A stretch of DNA of 64,000 nt from Salvator merianae (taxonomy: Eukaryota; Chordata; Lepidosauria; Squamata; Teiidae). The DNA lies in assembly GCA_003586115.2 (NCBI GenBank), contig QVOM02000034.1, positions 114,901,571-114,965,570 of the forward strand, given 5' to 3'. The notes under the pieces were generated by a model. That model saw nothing but the letters and a program-made list of their open reading frames with translations, had not been told where the DNA came from and did not search any database. The first letter of the stretch is position 1, and every line of letters starts with the position of its first letter. The position numbers and the translations under genes were made by a program. Below are positions 10,995 through 21,615 of this stretch, in pieces.

Positions 10995-11215
10995 CTGGAA
11001 CCAAAGCTGTGTCTCCACTTACCTGAAAAGACACCTGGGAAGCACCTTCTGTCCACTATATGTGCACTAGCAATGGAAGAAAGCAGCTCACAGCAATCAT
11101 GCCATCCCATTGTCTGGTGTTATCACCATCTGAGATGCCAGGGTACGATTTTGCTGCCTTCAGTGGAAGTGCTTTGAAGCACTGCTTCAAATAACACCTC
11201 CTCGCTCTAAAGTGA
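10995..11215 (-). mobile_element. M5-family repeat copy, reverse orientation
   Basis: Reverse-complement similarity to 6757-7003: GTCTCCACTTACCTG, then CAATCATGCCATCCC and AACACCTCCTC. The far end is not defined. Confidence 0.45.
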
Positions 11216-11412
11216 AAGCAAGAAGGCATCATTTCAAGTGGTGATCATGGTGCTTCCCCTCCTGCCTGGTAAGCAGATAGCTCCATTTAAAAAAAATCAA
11301 ACCTGAGACTGTCCACTGAATCTTCTTTTATGGTTAAAATTTAAACAAGATATGGACAAAACTAAGACAGAATTATAAATTACTTGTGAATTTCTGCAGT
11401 TCAGAATATTAA

Positions 11413-11860
11413 GACCTCATCCAGATGGGGGTAATATAGTGACATTATGTCTAAACTATGGTGGGATCACCACACGTATCTGTGGCAACTCCACCATAGT
11501 TCCACTATATCTCCTCTAAATCCTGACATACCGTATTGTGGGAAAACCCAACTCTGTTGCTGGGTTTTCCCAAAATAGTGCTGTAACTTACCATCTGGAG
11601 GGAGCCACCATCCTGGAAGTGCCCACCGTGCATGTTCAGGGACTGAAAAAGATGGCCGCAGATGCATGGTGTCATGATCACGCACTTCTGGGTATCTGGC
11701 ACTGACAAAATACCTGGATGTACACGTCACTAAAATGCATACAGATAGCACTGGCCCCTGCGCTGTCTAGGCAACAAGTGATAATTCCAGAGGGGCTATA
11801 CTCCAGAATATTGCTTGTTAGCAATATGTTCAGCCAGCATCTGAAGCTGGTCTAAGTTTG
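11413..11860. repeat. Dispersed repeat R1, copy 1
   Basis: From about 11540 this matches 12584-12830 at moderate identity: GGGTTTTCC.AAATAGT, GTCACTAAAA.GCATACAGA, CCCCTGCGCTGTCT, CAACAAGTGATA and GGAATATTGCTT occur in the same order in both. The upstream part contains a palindrome AACTATGGTGG...CCACCATAGTT (11455-11499) and another around CCCAACTCTGTTGCTGGG, consistent with a MITE. Confidence 0.6.
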
Positions 11861-12583
11861 TAATTGATAATTACCTTTTTTTTCAAGACATGTTTTTTTC
11901 CCAAGATATGTTTTGAAGTATACTTAGATAAAATATGAAATTTGCAAATCTCATGCAACTAACTGTGACAAGGAACTTTATCAGGGAAGCACAACATAAC
12001 AAATTTAACAGCATCTGACAACTTTAACAGCCCTTCAGTTAAAGCATCTTTAGGAAAAAAGTTATTCAAAAACAAGTGATTTTTCATGGTTTCTAAAGAA
12101 CGTACTATCTATATAAGAACCTCTGCAAGCAATTTCATATTCAGAGGACAATCACTAATATTATGGGCTTCATAATTATGGAAATTATGTGATTGGATAG
12201 TGTGAGACACAGATGGTCAGGTCCATTAGCCAATTTCTTGGGGAACTATTGGTGCCTGAAGCTGAGATTCTGGCAAAATGTGTGAAAAATGAGTTGAGTC
12301 TGTGAAGACACATCCAAATGGGCAAACTAGAATTGCTTAACCTAGATTGGTTGCTTCTTAATTGTTAGAAGACTCTGTGAAGCCATTCTTGTACTGTAAT
12401 TTTTGTCAATGTGGCTGAAATTAGCTCTATGGCCTATGTGGTACTGAGGCCACTCAGATGGATGTTCATCGGTCTAGGAACAGATCTATACTTAAAAAAA
12501 ACTCTCTCCAGAAGCAAGGTAACCTTGGTCTTTTCTCTTTGCAGTATGTGACCAGACAACAGTTCAGCCCTGCTTATATAACT
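11861..12583. other. No recognised feature
   Basis: AT-rich DNA between two copies of the R1 repeat; no gene or repeat end recognised. Confidence 0.4.
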
Positions 12584-12830
12584 GATGGTGGGTTTTCCTG
12601 AAATAGTACTATTACTTACTTTCCAGTCAGAGCCGCCATCATCGCGCCACGGTGGTCACACTGCACATATCTGAATACTCAGATGTGCATGTCACTAAAA
12701 CACATACAGACAGCACAAACCCCTGCGCTGTCTGTTCAACAAGTGATAGCTCTGGAGGGGCTTTTCTCTGGAATATTGCTTACTGCTGTGATATTTGGAC
12801 GGTGTCTGGAGCCAGCCTAAGAGTGGGAAA
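12584..12830. repeat. Dispersed repeat R1, copy 2
   Basis: Shares the ordered blocks listed for the copy at 11413-11860, in the same orientation, with substitutions and small gaps. The two copies are about 1 kb apart, either independent insertions or an old local duplication. Confidence 0.6.
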
Positions 12831-12881
12831 TCTCATTCTCAGCATGCCTTTCTGAGGGAAACGTTCACAGTCAATATCTAA

Positions 12882-13205
12882 GGGCCTTTTCACACTTTCC
12901 TCCCTGGAATGGTCAAATACAACCATTCCAAGACAGAAGAGTCCCCACGGTGCAGCAGCCATCCACACTGCAAGGGCTGGAATAGCCTGGAAACAGGCTT
13001 CCAGAACTCACAGTGCGAATGCTGGCTGCCCCACCATGACTGCAGCCATGGAAACATCTGGCCATTGCTACGGTGACCATGGACACAGCCTGTGACTGCA
13101 TAGCTGCAGCCGTGCTGTACCCAGAAGTGGGTACCAATGCTGCATACTGGTAGCAGTCCAGGTGCTTCCAGTACAGCTGTGAACTACTAAAGTGTGAACA
13201 GGCTC
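12882..13205 (+). mobile_element. MITE, GGGCC-end family
   Basis: The left end GGGCCTTTTCACACTTTCC and the right end AAAGTGTGAACAGGCTC are inverted repeats. Flanking triplets are TAA and TAG, a 3-bp duplication with one change. A small palindrome GGAATGGTC...ACCATTCC is near the left end. Body text (CAGCAGCCATCCACACTGCAA) is shared with 255-723 and 24388-24842. Confidence 0.75.
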
Positions 13206-13436
13206 TAGCATGCAGCATTAACTCAATGATGGCCTTCAGATCCTATGGTGGCACAGATCAGCCCAGACAAAGGCTGCAGTGGAATAAGGCTGCCCAGGCA
13301 AATTCTTTTCTCTCCAGATTATGAAGGCAATATTGAGAGTATAATATATAATGATTAAAATTGCAATATTCAATGAAAGATGAGCAAGTAGCAAGGATTT
13401 TCACAGTTCCTTGCAAATGAGGGCAAAAATTACTTA

Positions 13437-14295
13437 GGCTATGTTCAGACTAGTAATTTTGAAAATCACCTGCATAAAAGGAGTGAATAATTCCTAGGCA
13501 CACAGGAAAAAAAGCCTTCCACACACACTTACTAATGAGGCAATTCACCAATCTAACATCAGAGCCTGCAAAGGGAGCTGCTCACTGATTGGCCACTCCC
13601 CGCCTCTCTGCTAAAGTGGTTCCCCAAGTCATTAACTCCTTAACTGCCAGGTTTCTGTCTCCCTTATTCTCCTTCTCCCTTATGCTCCAGTTCAGCGTTT
13701 CCTCAGGGAACCAGAGCAGAGGGCAGAGAGGTGGAGCAGAGGGCAGAGAGGGAGACGTTTCCTTTGGAAAGGGAAAAACCCTGGCAGTTAAGGACTTGAA
13801 TGGAAACTGCTTCTGAAGAGAGGCAGGAAGCGGATGCCTCAGTTGAACTGAAGCTTTTAACTAAGAGGGAGAGATTTGCCAGCACGGGGAGAAAAGGAGG
13901 GGAGAGATTTGCCGGCCGGGGAAACTTTCCAAACCCCTTGCCTTCTGTAATTAAAAAAGCACACTGGACTTTAGTAGCGAGGGGCTTTCTCCCACGCCTT
14001 GTTACTAAAGTCTTTTTTCATGTACAGAAAGCAGGGAGTTTGAAAAGTTTTCCCATGCCGGCAAGAGCTCGCTCGCCCCTTCCCTTCTTGTGCTATTGTC
14101 CCATGGGTTCCTGCAAGGCTCTGATTGGTTGAGGTGCTCCCCAAGGCAACCTGAAAACATAGAAAAGCCAAATATAGAAGAGCTGACCCAGGCAGCCTCA
14201 GAGAGGCGCAGAGGCGGCTTTCCCAAAGAGTTTTATGAACGCCGCAGCTTCCATGTGACCAGAAGTAGACCAAAATAGTCCGTCTGATCACACCC
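13437..14295. mobile_element. MITE with GGGTGTGATCAGAC ends, M4 family, TSD TTA
   Basis: The left end GGCTATGTTCAGACTAGTAA and the right end, read from outside as GGGTGTGATCAGACGGACTA, are inverted repeats with TTA on both sides (13434-13436 and 14296-14298). The 859-bp interior recurs at 23439-24289 (GAATAATTCCTAGG, AAAGCCTTCCA, TGCTCACTGATTGG, ACTCCTTAACT) and in part at 58148. It carries a 20-bp tandem pair of GAGCAGAGGGCAGAGAGG at 13714-13753. The 3-bp duplication again suggests PIF/Harbinger. No transposase is encoded. Confidence 0.75.
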
Positions 14296-14339
14296 TTAGA
14301 GTGCTCTTTAACAGTTCACTGGTCTGTAGCAGCCTAAGT

Positions 14340-14760
14340 GAGTTTAACACCTTTGCTGCACTTACCAGCACTATTCTGGTACAGGGCAGCCTGCCCTATA
14401 CTGGAATAAGCAATCTGTCCCAAGCTGACAGCCATGCACTGGGGCAGCCAGCCGCATTGGAACAGCCCCTGGACTGAATCCACTTCAGTCCCCTCATTGA
14501 CTTCAAAGCTCACTCCAGTTTCATAGTCAGTGCACATTGCCTAAAGGCCAGAAACAAAAGTTCAGGGCCTTCAGAATGCCTGGGGGCCCAGTTTGGTAGC
14601 AGAAATGGGTTCCCCCATGGTATACCAGAACAGTGAGAAATGCTGTCCACATACTTCCATGGTCTGGTATACCACCCCAGTACCCTTGTAGACCTCACAA
14701 AAGAGACCTACCAGTAGACTGGACTAGGACACCTGTGCAGACAGAGCCTCTCTTAAATCA
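14340..14760. mobile_element. Degenerate M3-family repeat
   Basis: Contains TGGTCTGGTATACCA, TGTAGACC and ACCAGTAGACTGGACTAGG blocks that recur at 39750-39900 and 42540-42740. Ends are not clear. Confidence 0.4.
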
Positions 14761-15609
14761 CACCACCTGGCAGAAGGGAGGCCCATAGACTCTTTCCTGT
14801 TTGGTCTCCTGGCAAGTATGAAAAGGCCATAAGATGCAATGGAAGTATTTTATCTGGTATTGAAAAGACTATAGATAAAATGCCAGGTGAGCTCTGCAAA
14901 GACTGTTCATAGTCAGAGTGCCACTACTGACAAATCCCTCATTATACTTGGCTGGAACACTCACAGCAAGGCCTCCAAATAGGACCTAAAAGATCAAGGA
15001 GTTAAATTAGGGAGATGATAATCTTTAAGATACTGTCATTCCAGGCCGTTTCAGCTTTTAACAGTTCACACCAGCACTTTAAGTTGATTCCAGAAGAATA
15101 GTGCAAGAGGAAGGCAGTGGGGAAGTCTTTTCCTGCATGCTAGTTTTCCAGTTCACTCAAATTCAAATTGTATTCTAAATAGATTCACACCACGGGAATA
15201 CACAATTCCCAAAAACCAAGGCTGAAAGAATATTTGGTTCCCTACAGAGTATAAGTTGCTGAAAGCCTTGTGCATTGCTGATGAACATAAAGAAGAGAAG
15301 AGATTGAGTAAAGACGGAGTAGAAAAGAATGAAGTAAAACCTGAAGCAAAAAGGGCGTTGTGGGACAAGGAAGGAGAAAGAGAAAGATAACAGATGTGGA
15401 AGCAGAGAGTGGAAAGGACACATGCTGTTGTGAGTGCAATAGCAGTGAGGCACTGTTTTTCACCTATGGCACATAATCTCATGGGAAGCCTCTGGAGTTC
15501 ATATACCAGTAGCTGGTGCTGTCAAAGGCAAAAATGAATACACTAGAAGTTGTGACTATTGCCTTTGTACAGTAGGCTATACCCAAAGAGCTCAAAATTC
15601 TCAATTTTG
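14761..15609. other. No recognised feature
   Basis: Purine-rich tract at about 15270-15420 (GAAGAGAAGAG and similar) gives several overlapping serine/phenylalanine-rich minus-strand frames. No known protein is recognised. Confidence 0.4.
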
Positions 15610-16189
15610 TGGCTTTTTCGCACTTACCAGAGAAGAACGTTCTAATTAGCAGACTTCAGGCTGGTGAAGATGGAGTCTGTTGAGTGCTATACGCACTTGC
15701 CAGCCAGGGAAATGACATCAAGCTGACCAGCAGAGGGAGTGGTGCGGATGGGAATCTGCTAGGCAGGAAGTGAGATAACTGATCATAGAGGCACGGATGC
15801 AAAGATAGAGCTTGTAATCCGAACCAAACAGCTATTGCTTCGAAGTTAGAGCAGCTCCTTTCGGAGCTGTCTTTGAAACAGCAGCCAGGGTGCAAAGACC
15901 AAAGGGCAAACCAGGTTGTGAAGCAGCAGACCGCACCTGCGGGGCTGCGCCAGCCCCTCCCCGCTGCCATTTCAAGCCAGGAAGCAGTGCCAAAGGAACT
16001 TCCCCGATCTGCGCTTGATCTCGCAGGTCAAAATCAAGACAGCAGATTACTTGTCTAGCCTTCCCCAGCTTCAGGTATGTATCAGGTGAGCCTTGTTGAG
16101 AATCGGGAATGGTGCGTGCATGCGCGAGTGCGAATCCTCCATTCTACGAGCAGCCAAGAATGTTCTGCTTCAGAAGTGCGAACAGGCCC
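15610..16189 (+). mobile_element. MITE, M1 subfamily
   Basis: The left end TGGCTTTTTCGCACTTACC and the right end AGAAGTGCGAACAGGCCC are inverted. Inside are CGTTCTAATTAGCAG, CCCGCTGCCATTTCAA, CAGGTCAAAATCAAGACAGC and TTGTCTAGCCTTCCCCAGCTT, shared with 35752-36250 and, more distantly, with 4709-5316. The target duplication is not preserved. CpG content is raised. Confidence 0.75.
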
Positions 16190-16257
16190 ATTATAGCTGG
16201 CTTTATTCATCCTCCATTATGGCTGTATCCATAAAAAAAAAAAAAAGCTCAAAAGTG

Positions 16258-16394
16258 ACTTAGAGGTGGGAGCTGCCACATGCTGATATTCCCATTCCAT
16301 CTCTAATCTACATTAAAGGCCAGAAAACGCACTTCCAAAGTATAGATTAGATATATAATGGGAACACAAGCTGCCACATGCCACCACCTCTAAG
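16258..16394. repeat. Foldback element
   Basis: ACTTAGAGGTGG, then GCTGCCACATG, TTCCCATT and ATCTCTAATCTA in the left half are mirrored in the right half by TAGATTAGATATATAATGGGAA, GCTGCCACATG and CCACCTCTAAG. The two arms of about 60 bp meet near 16322. A-rich and T-rich tracts extend the symmetry outward. Confidence 0.65.
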
Positions 16395-17302
16395 CTGCTT
16401 TTTAATGCATCTGAATGCAGATCAAAATCATTAAAAAAGGTCATCTTCATAGAAGGAGGCTCCGATTCCGCTGCAGGTACAAGACGGACCATTTACACTG
16501 TTGGCATCTCCTGGTCTTTAAGAACTCAAAGGTGTGGAAGGAAAGTTCTGCAGTTTCAGTTTTTCAAACTTGGGATGGTTAAAAGCTAGATTGTAAATGG
16601 CCCCCAAAATAAGTTATTTTCAGTCCAGCACTTAATCGTGCAAGGTGATCATTGTTCCTGATAAGTTATTCCTGCTGCCACTATCATTCTGGAAGGAAGA
16701 ATCTGTTGAAGAGAGTTCAAATCAGGGAAAGTTAGCTATGTGGTCTGGGAGAATCTTAACTTTCAGTCAGAAGGAAGGAAAACCTCCAGTCCCACACCTC
16801 CAATAAAATAGAAAGAAAGAGGGATAACCAAGAATAGTCACCCATAAGCATATGGCTATGTCTGTTATGGCCATGGCGGCAGGTACTGGGGAGGAGCGCT
16901 TCCTCATATCCACATCTGGTGATGCAGGTGCCTGACAAAGTAGCAAGCAAAGCACTTCTCTGGAGAGTGTGATTCTGCAGCCCTTGCCCCCAGGCAAGGA
17001 AATGCAACTCCCAAGACCCTGCCCAAAGATGTCCACAAAGATAAGTGGAGATACAACCCAAATAGGCAGTAATCTATCATCTCTAGAAGGTTGGAGTCTG
17101 AGCCAGTGTCTCCCTCTTGTCTTCATGCATCCTATAATCTATAATTGTTGCTTTGTTTTGTTTTTAACTGGTGAACATGTCAACTGAGAGATGGCAGATA
17201 CACACACACCCCTTGACTGGGCACGGCAATGTTGATGGAAGTGGGTTGGTTTCTTTGGGTTCACGGAGGGTGTGCTCTCAGGAACTGGGGAGGGTGACAT
17301 GA
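16395..17302. other. No recognised feature
   Basis: Plain sequence up to the ferritin pseudogene. The last 80-100 bp next to the pseudogene (17215-17302) may be its 3' untranslated region, since on the minus strand it directly follows the stop codon. Confidence 0.4.
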
Positions 17303-17827
17303 TCAACTGCTGCTCTTTCCTAGGGTGTGCTTTTCAAAGAGGTACTCTCCAAGACCCCTCCTGAGCAGCACCTAGTCTCTGGAGGTTGGTAATGTAATCA
17401 TCCAGGACTTCGATCACTTTGACCTGGTTGTCAAGATATGAGTCTCCAAGAAGTCACAGAGATGTGGGTCTCCCTGGGTGCTTGCTGGCTAGTGCAGCAT
17501 CAAAAGGGCTTGGTTCATGCACTTCTCCAGCTGAAGGGCTGTCTCCATGGCAGCTAGCGTTGTTCCCCAAGCATCCCTTTCTGGCTGCTTGATATCCTTC
17601 AGAAGGACATGGCCACCACATTGACTCTGGTACAGTTTTTTTGCATGTTCCCATTCTTTGTGTGACTGATCGGAAGAATTTAGCCGCATGTTGCAGCACA
17701 ACATCATCTCAGTCGAAGTAAGAAAATATGAACAGGTAGACGTAGCTGACATAGAGTACCAGGTTGACCATGTGGTTGTCAGTGGCTTTGCAGTCACGGT
17801 GGTAGTTCTGCTGGATATGAGAGTCAT
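17303..17827 (-). pseudogene. Processed pseudogene of ferritin heavy chain
   Basis: Read on the minus strand, the segment spells a nearly full-length ferritin heavy subunit without introns. In order: NYHRDC near the N-terminus, [11 protein letters not shown] (helix A), the degraded helix [39 protein letters not shown] (helix C), MNQALL, DPHLCDFLETHIL, DNQVKVIEVLDDYITNL (helix D) and the C-terminal EYLFEKHTLG before a TGA. Working ferritin H subunits of about 180 residues form a 24-subunit cage that oxidises and stores iron. This copy cannot: there is an in-frame TGA just after the SYFD motif, at least four frameshifts (near the start, before SHKEWEH, around the helix C-D junction and near the end), and two ferroxidase ligands are changed (E27 to V and E61 to K in human numbering). 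Lack of introns implies an mRNA retrocopy; no poly(A) or duplication was identified. Whether the parent was a classical H or an H-like subunit is uncertain. Confidence 0.9.
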
Positions 17828-19659
17828 GATGGCTTCAGGACATTGGGGAGGGTGGCTGAAACTGCTTCATTCAGGGGCTGTGAGGTGTCTGGCAGGCAGT
17901 CAGTCTCTCCTGGGTCAGCACCAGCAAGAAGGAGAATAATTCACTAAGGAAGGATGGGGAGAAAAAAAAAGGGAGAATACGGGGGGGGGGGGAGCACTGT
18001 GGAACTGACTCCGTTCAAACACGGTTGAAGAAAGGACCTGTGCATGGGACTGTTTTTGATGTAGATGGTCATACTATAGCAGTCTTGCAGTGTGCTTCTT
18101 ACTGCCAGTTTACTGGTGTGTTAGCTTTGTTATCTTGCCTGTTATCTCACTCGCTCCAGTGAGCAACAATGACCATTTACAGGTAGTACAAAATGCAGTT
18201 AGTCCTATAGAATTATTGAGAGGAAAGGCACATATCTAGTGAAGCAGAAAAAGAGAGGACAGATGCAAAATCATTCATCTATTGTGCATGTCTGTGTATA
18301 TACATATGTACATTAACCTGCCAGTATAAAAAAACATAGCTACTAATGTACAAAATGTAAAATCAGTCATTGTGATGAAAGCCAAAATATCACAGGAAAA
18401 TGGGGAAAAAAAAAATTCTTGAGCCCAGCTGATGTCTTTTTGACTGATTATGAATCCTGTATTTTGGGGGTAAAAGACAATGGATGTTTAATACCATTTT
18501 AACTCAGCATAAAGTGTGTTTCAGAACTTTGGAAAGTGTTAGGTTAGCAGAGTGACTTATTAGAGCAAAGCTTGACTCTGTGTGCCAAGCGAACGCTTGT
18601 TTTTTCTGCCCCAGGGCACCGTAAGGCATTTTGTGGTGATTCAAAGCCTGCCTCATATAATCCTCTGAGTATGGACGTGGGAGGGATAAGAGCCTCCTTT
18701 TGCTCTGGAGTTTAGCAAACAGCTCGATCTACAACCTTGCTAAGCTGAAGTGCTTGGATATAAACAGATTGGTTCTTCCTGAAGTCATTGGAATTAAATT
18801 GGTAAATCCAAGCACTTAAGTTTAATTGGGGTGAGGATTTGGGTTGTATGTCTGCCAGAGCATATCTATGTGATGAGCGGCATTGCCACCTCAGTCTGAG
18901 TCCGCTCGCTATCCATTTCAGCAGGGACGGAAACCACAAGCTGTGCTGGAATTGCTTGAAGGGGATACTCTGTAATTTTTCTGCTCTTCAGCTTCGCTAA
19001 TAAATCATTGATATCAGGAGAGCAAGTGCACCAGGGCTACAGAAAGGGACACATAGGCTCCCACTCCCAACAACTCTGTGTCAAGAGAACAAAAAGGCAG
19101 ATTTCCCAGCCTGCTGTGTCACTTCAGCTTGCACTAAATGCTGACCTATCTAAGATTTTTGAACTTCATGTTGACATCTCTATGAACTGGCTCTCTGTGG
19201 CTTTGAGTCAGCTTGCTGGCCTCTGCATAGATCCCTAAGCTTCTTAAGTCTTTGATTTGTTTCTTTCATCTCTCTGGCTAGTTGATAAAATGTTAGGAAA
19301 CTTGGAAATAGGAGGGAGACTTCGCGGTTGTTTTACCCTTGCATTTCTCTCAGAAGAAGGAGACACAGCAGCCTCAGCAATCAATTCCTATGACAATTTA
19401 ATTGCATGTCATCCCACCAACCCACCCTGCAATTCCTTTTTGTAACACTTTTTTTTTTTTTTTTTGCCTAACGTGACAGGCCAGGCTGTCTGTTTTACCA
19501 ACAGTAGGCTGATCTGATCATGCTGGTGGTTTCTTTTTCATATCTGTAAACTCTCTTTCTCCTAACCAGAACATAACAAGATACAGAGCAATTCCAGATT
19601 CTTACTCAGCCTTGCCCCAGAGCAGGTAATTAGGTGCCATGAGGATATCAGGCCCTTTA
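17828..19659. other. No recognised feature; poly-G and poly-T runs
   Basis: The first part (to about 17940) could be 5' leader of the ferritin retrocopy. A G homopolymer lies at about 17981-17992 and a T homopolymer at 19449-19465. Nothing else recognised. Confidence 0.4.
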
Positions 19660-20000
19660 TACACAGGCCATTATCCCAAATTAGGGATAAAGGAGGCCCT
19701 TCCATTTCCAAGCATGCTTCGTCCACATGGATGGAGCAATAGAGCAGCATATGGCCCAAAATGGCACTGCTCTATCAGTAGACCTTGATGTCTACTAACA
19801 TGTTAATGCTCCATGTCTGGAGCAGCAGGTTGTGCATGGAAGGTACATGGTCTACTGTTCCAGAATATGGGGGGCCCATTTCAGAGGCACAAGGGGAAGT
19901 GTCTCCAGAAGTGGGCAGGCATCCAAAAAGGGCCAGGGCAGAAACTTGAAGACCAGATACAGGTTGTATAACCCAGGATAGGATTTCCTATTCTGTCCAG
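19660..20000. mobile_element. Degenerate M3-family repeat
   Basis: Contains CATTATCCCAAATTAGGGATAA (a short palindrome), AAGCATGCTTCGTCCACATGG and GTAGACCTTGATGTCTACT. AGCATGCTTC and GTAGACCTTGACACTGAGGTC-type text also occurs at 60770 and 39730. Ends not resolved. Confidence 0.4.
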
Positions 20001-20670
20001 GGATGCCAACAGTAAGCATGGAAATGGGGTCAGTGTAACAAGGTGGGCCATTACAATTAGTTAATTAAAATGGTCATTAAAATCTGCTAAAAAATTGAGA
20101 GTTTAATTTGTTAAATCTGTAGTACTACAACAAATCATTCTGAACTGGGCAGCCAGCTTCTTTATTCCTAAGTCTCCTTGTTTCTTTTTTTCTTTTTTTT
20201 TTGAATTATTTTATTTTTTTTCAAGTAACTCAACTTAGCCAGAGCTATCATATTTCCTACTTAAAATTGTTTGATGAGCAGAAGTGCTCTAGTCCTTGGG
20301 CCAAACCTCAGGACACCACATTTAGCATGTTCTAAAAAGCTTATGTATATATTGATTTAAAACATGCTTCTTGTGAAATATTCCAATTTTTATCAAAAGT
20401 CTAAAGATTTGTCAGCTTTCCCTCAGAATCCCGTAGGGACTTCCTATCCTCTTTGAAATATCATTCACATCCGCTGAGACTAAGGCAAGAGAGTTAGAGA
20501 TTTGTGCCTTCAGATGCTGAAATGAAAACCTCAAAGAAATAAGCACTCAAGCCTGGATTTGAGTTTTGAAGGCTACCTACACATCTAAATATGTAAGTCT
20601 GCATTTCCTACCCCAAGGGAGATGTATCACTGTTTTCAATATTCTTGTAATGCAACTGGACTTTTTAAAG
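20001..20670. other. No recognised feature
   Basis: AT-rich sequence with T-rich runs at 20185-20222; no repeat end or coding signal. Confidence 0.4.
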
Positions 20671-20673
20671 TAA

Positions 20674-20821
20674 GTCCCTTTTCACACTAGACCTTATTCT
20701 GGATTGTATCCTGAATAGGGACCTGCTGGTGCCCTGTCCTGCTGTAGTCTACACTAGCATGTGGATGGCAAGTCCCTATTCTGGGATATAATCCAGAATA
20801 AGGTCCAGTGTAGAAAAAGCC
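20674..20821. mobile_element. 148-bp foldback MITE, TSD TAA
   Basis: The left GTCCCTTTTCACACTAGACC and the right end, read from outside as GGCTTTTTCTACACTGGACC, begin two arms that pair almost completely: TTATTCTGGATTGTATCC with GGATATAATCCAGAATAA, and AATAGGGACCTGC with AAGTCCCTATT. TAA lies directly outside each end (20671-20673 and 20822-20824). A second copy is at 48864-49043. RNA would form a long hairpin. Confidence 0.8.
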
Positions 20822-21039
20822 TAAAACTAGGTGCACCCATAGCAGCCATCGTGAGGTTGCACTCATTCCATTTTTGGAATGAGACCATTTTTGCACCTGT
20901 ACATTTCAGCAAGTGCACAAGGTCAGCTATCCAGTTATCCCAGCACTTGACTAGGGCAGACAGCCAGACTTTCACTTAGACCTTTCACAATTGAAAACCA
21001 CCGATTGTATTTTTGTTCCTAGTTAATGGATTTACTTTC

Positions 21040-21460
21040 AGCCCATTATACGGACTGATTAAAATGGACATGCAGGCACTGCAGGGTATGCCTTCAGTAT
21101 GAAATGGATCTACTAGAGGGATCAGCGCCCCTAATCCAGAACATGTAAGATGTGCAGAAGGCTACCTCTCATGTTCAAGATTACTGGGGGGGGGGGTGCC
21201 TTTCAGAGGTGCACCATAGTGCATAACCAAAAATTAGCCCCTAGAGGTCCTGAGGCTAGAAACCTTTGTTCCTAGCCTTTAGAGGTACAGGAATGCAGCT
21301 GTGTAGGGGTGCTTTGTGGCTGTGGCATGGGCTTATCTGGATCAGCACAGTAGGTGCAGATGGTGCTGATCCTGCCCATGCCTCCTTGTGATCCAGATCA
21401 GTGGACCAGGCTAATCTGGACCCACTGATATAGATTAATAACAAGTAAGCGCAGAAAGGA
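21040..21460. mobile_element. M3-family repeat
   Basis: Closely parallels 53560-53965: GATCTGGAACATG-type, GTGCAGAAGGCTACCTC, CATGTTCAAGATTAC, GGTGCCTTTCAGAGGTG, GAAACCTTTGTTCCTAGCC, ATCTGGATCAGCAC and CAGTGGACCAGGCTAATCTGG occur in the same order. The right end AAGTAAGCGCAGAAAGGAC is a form of the GGGCCTTTCTGCACT terminus. The left end is lost. A G homopolymer is at 21185-21195. Confidence 0.65.
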
Positions 21461-21615
21461 CAAAAGTGACTAATATTTTGCACAGGAGGGAAATCTGGTG
21501 TACTTGTTTCCGAATTGGCATTTGCCCAGCTTAGTGATCAGATTCAGGTTGATTTTGTGCCTAGGTTTTGGGATTGCTCTGGAAAAGATCTATAAAAGCT
21601 AAGCTTAGTAACTGC

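Noticed and set aside
10751..11110. 119-codon minus-strand frame ending in KKERKKERKK
   Set aside because: The repeat is the (TTTC)n microsatellite and the rest is M5 repeat sequence.
17454..17699. Second minus-strand frame overlapping the ferritin pseudogene
   Set aside because: It starts within the ferritin sequence (QHAAKFFRS) and then leaves the frame; it is a product of the frameshift, not a separate gene.
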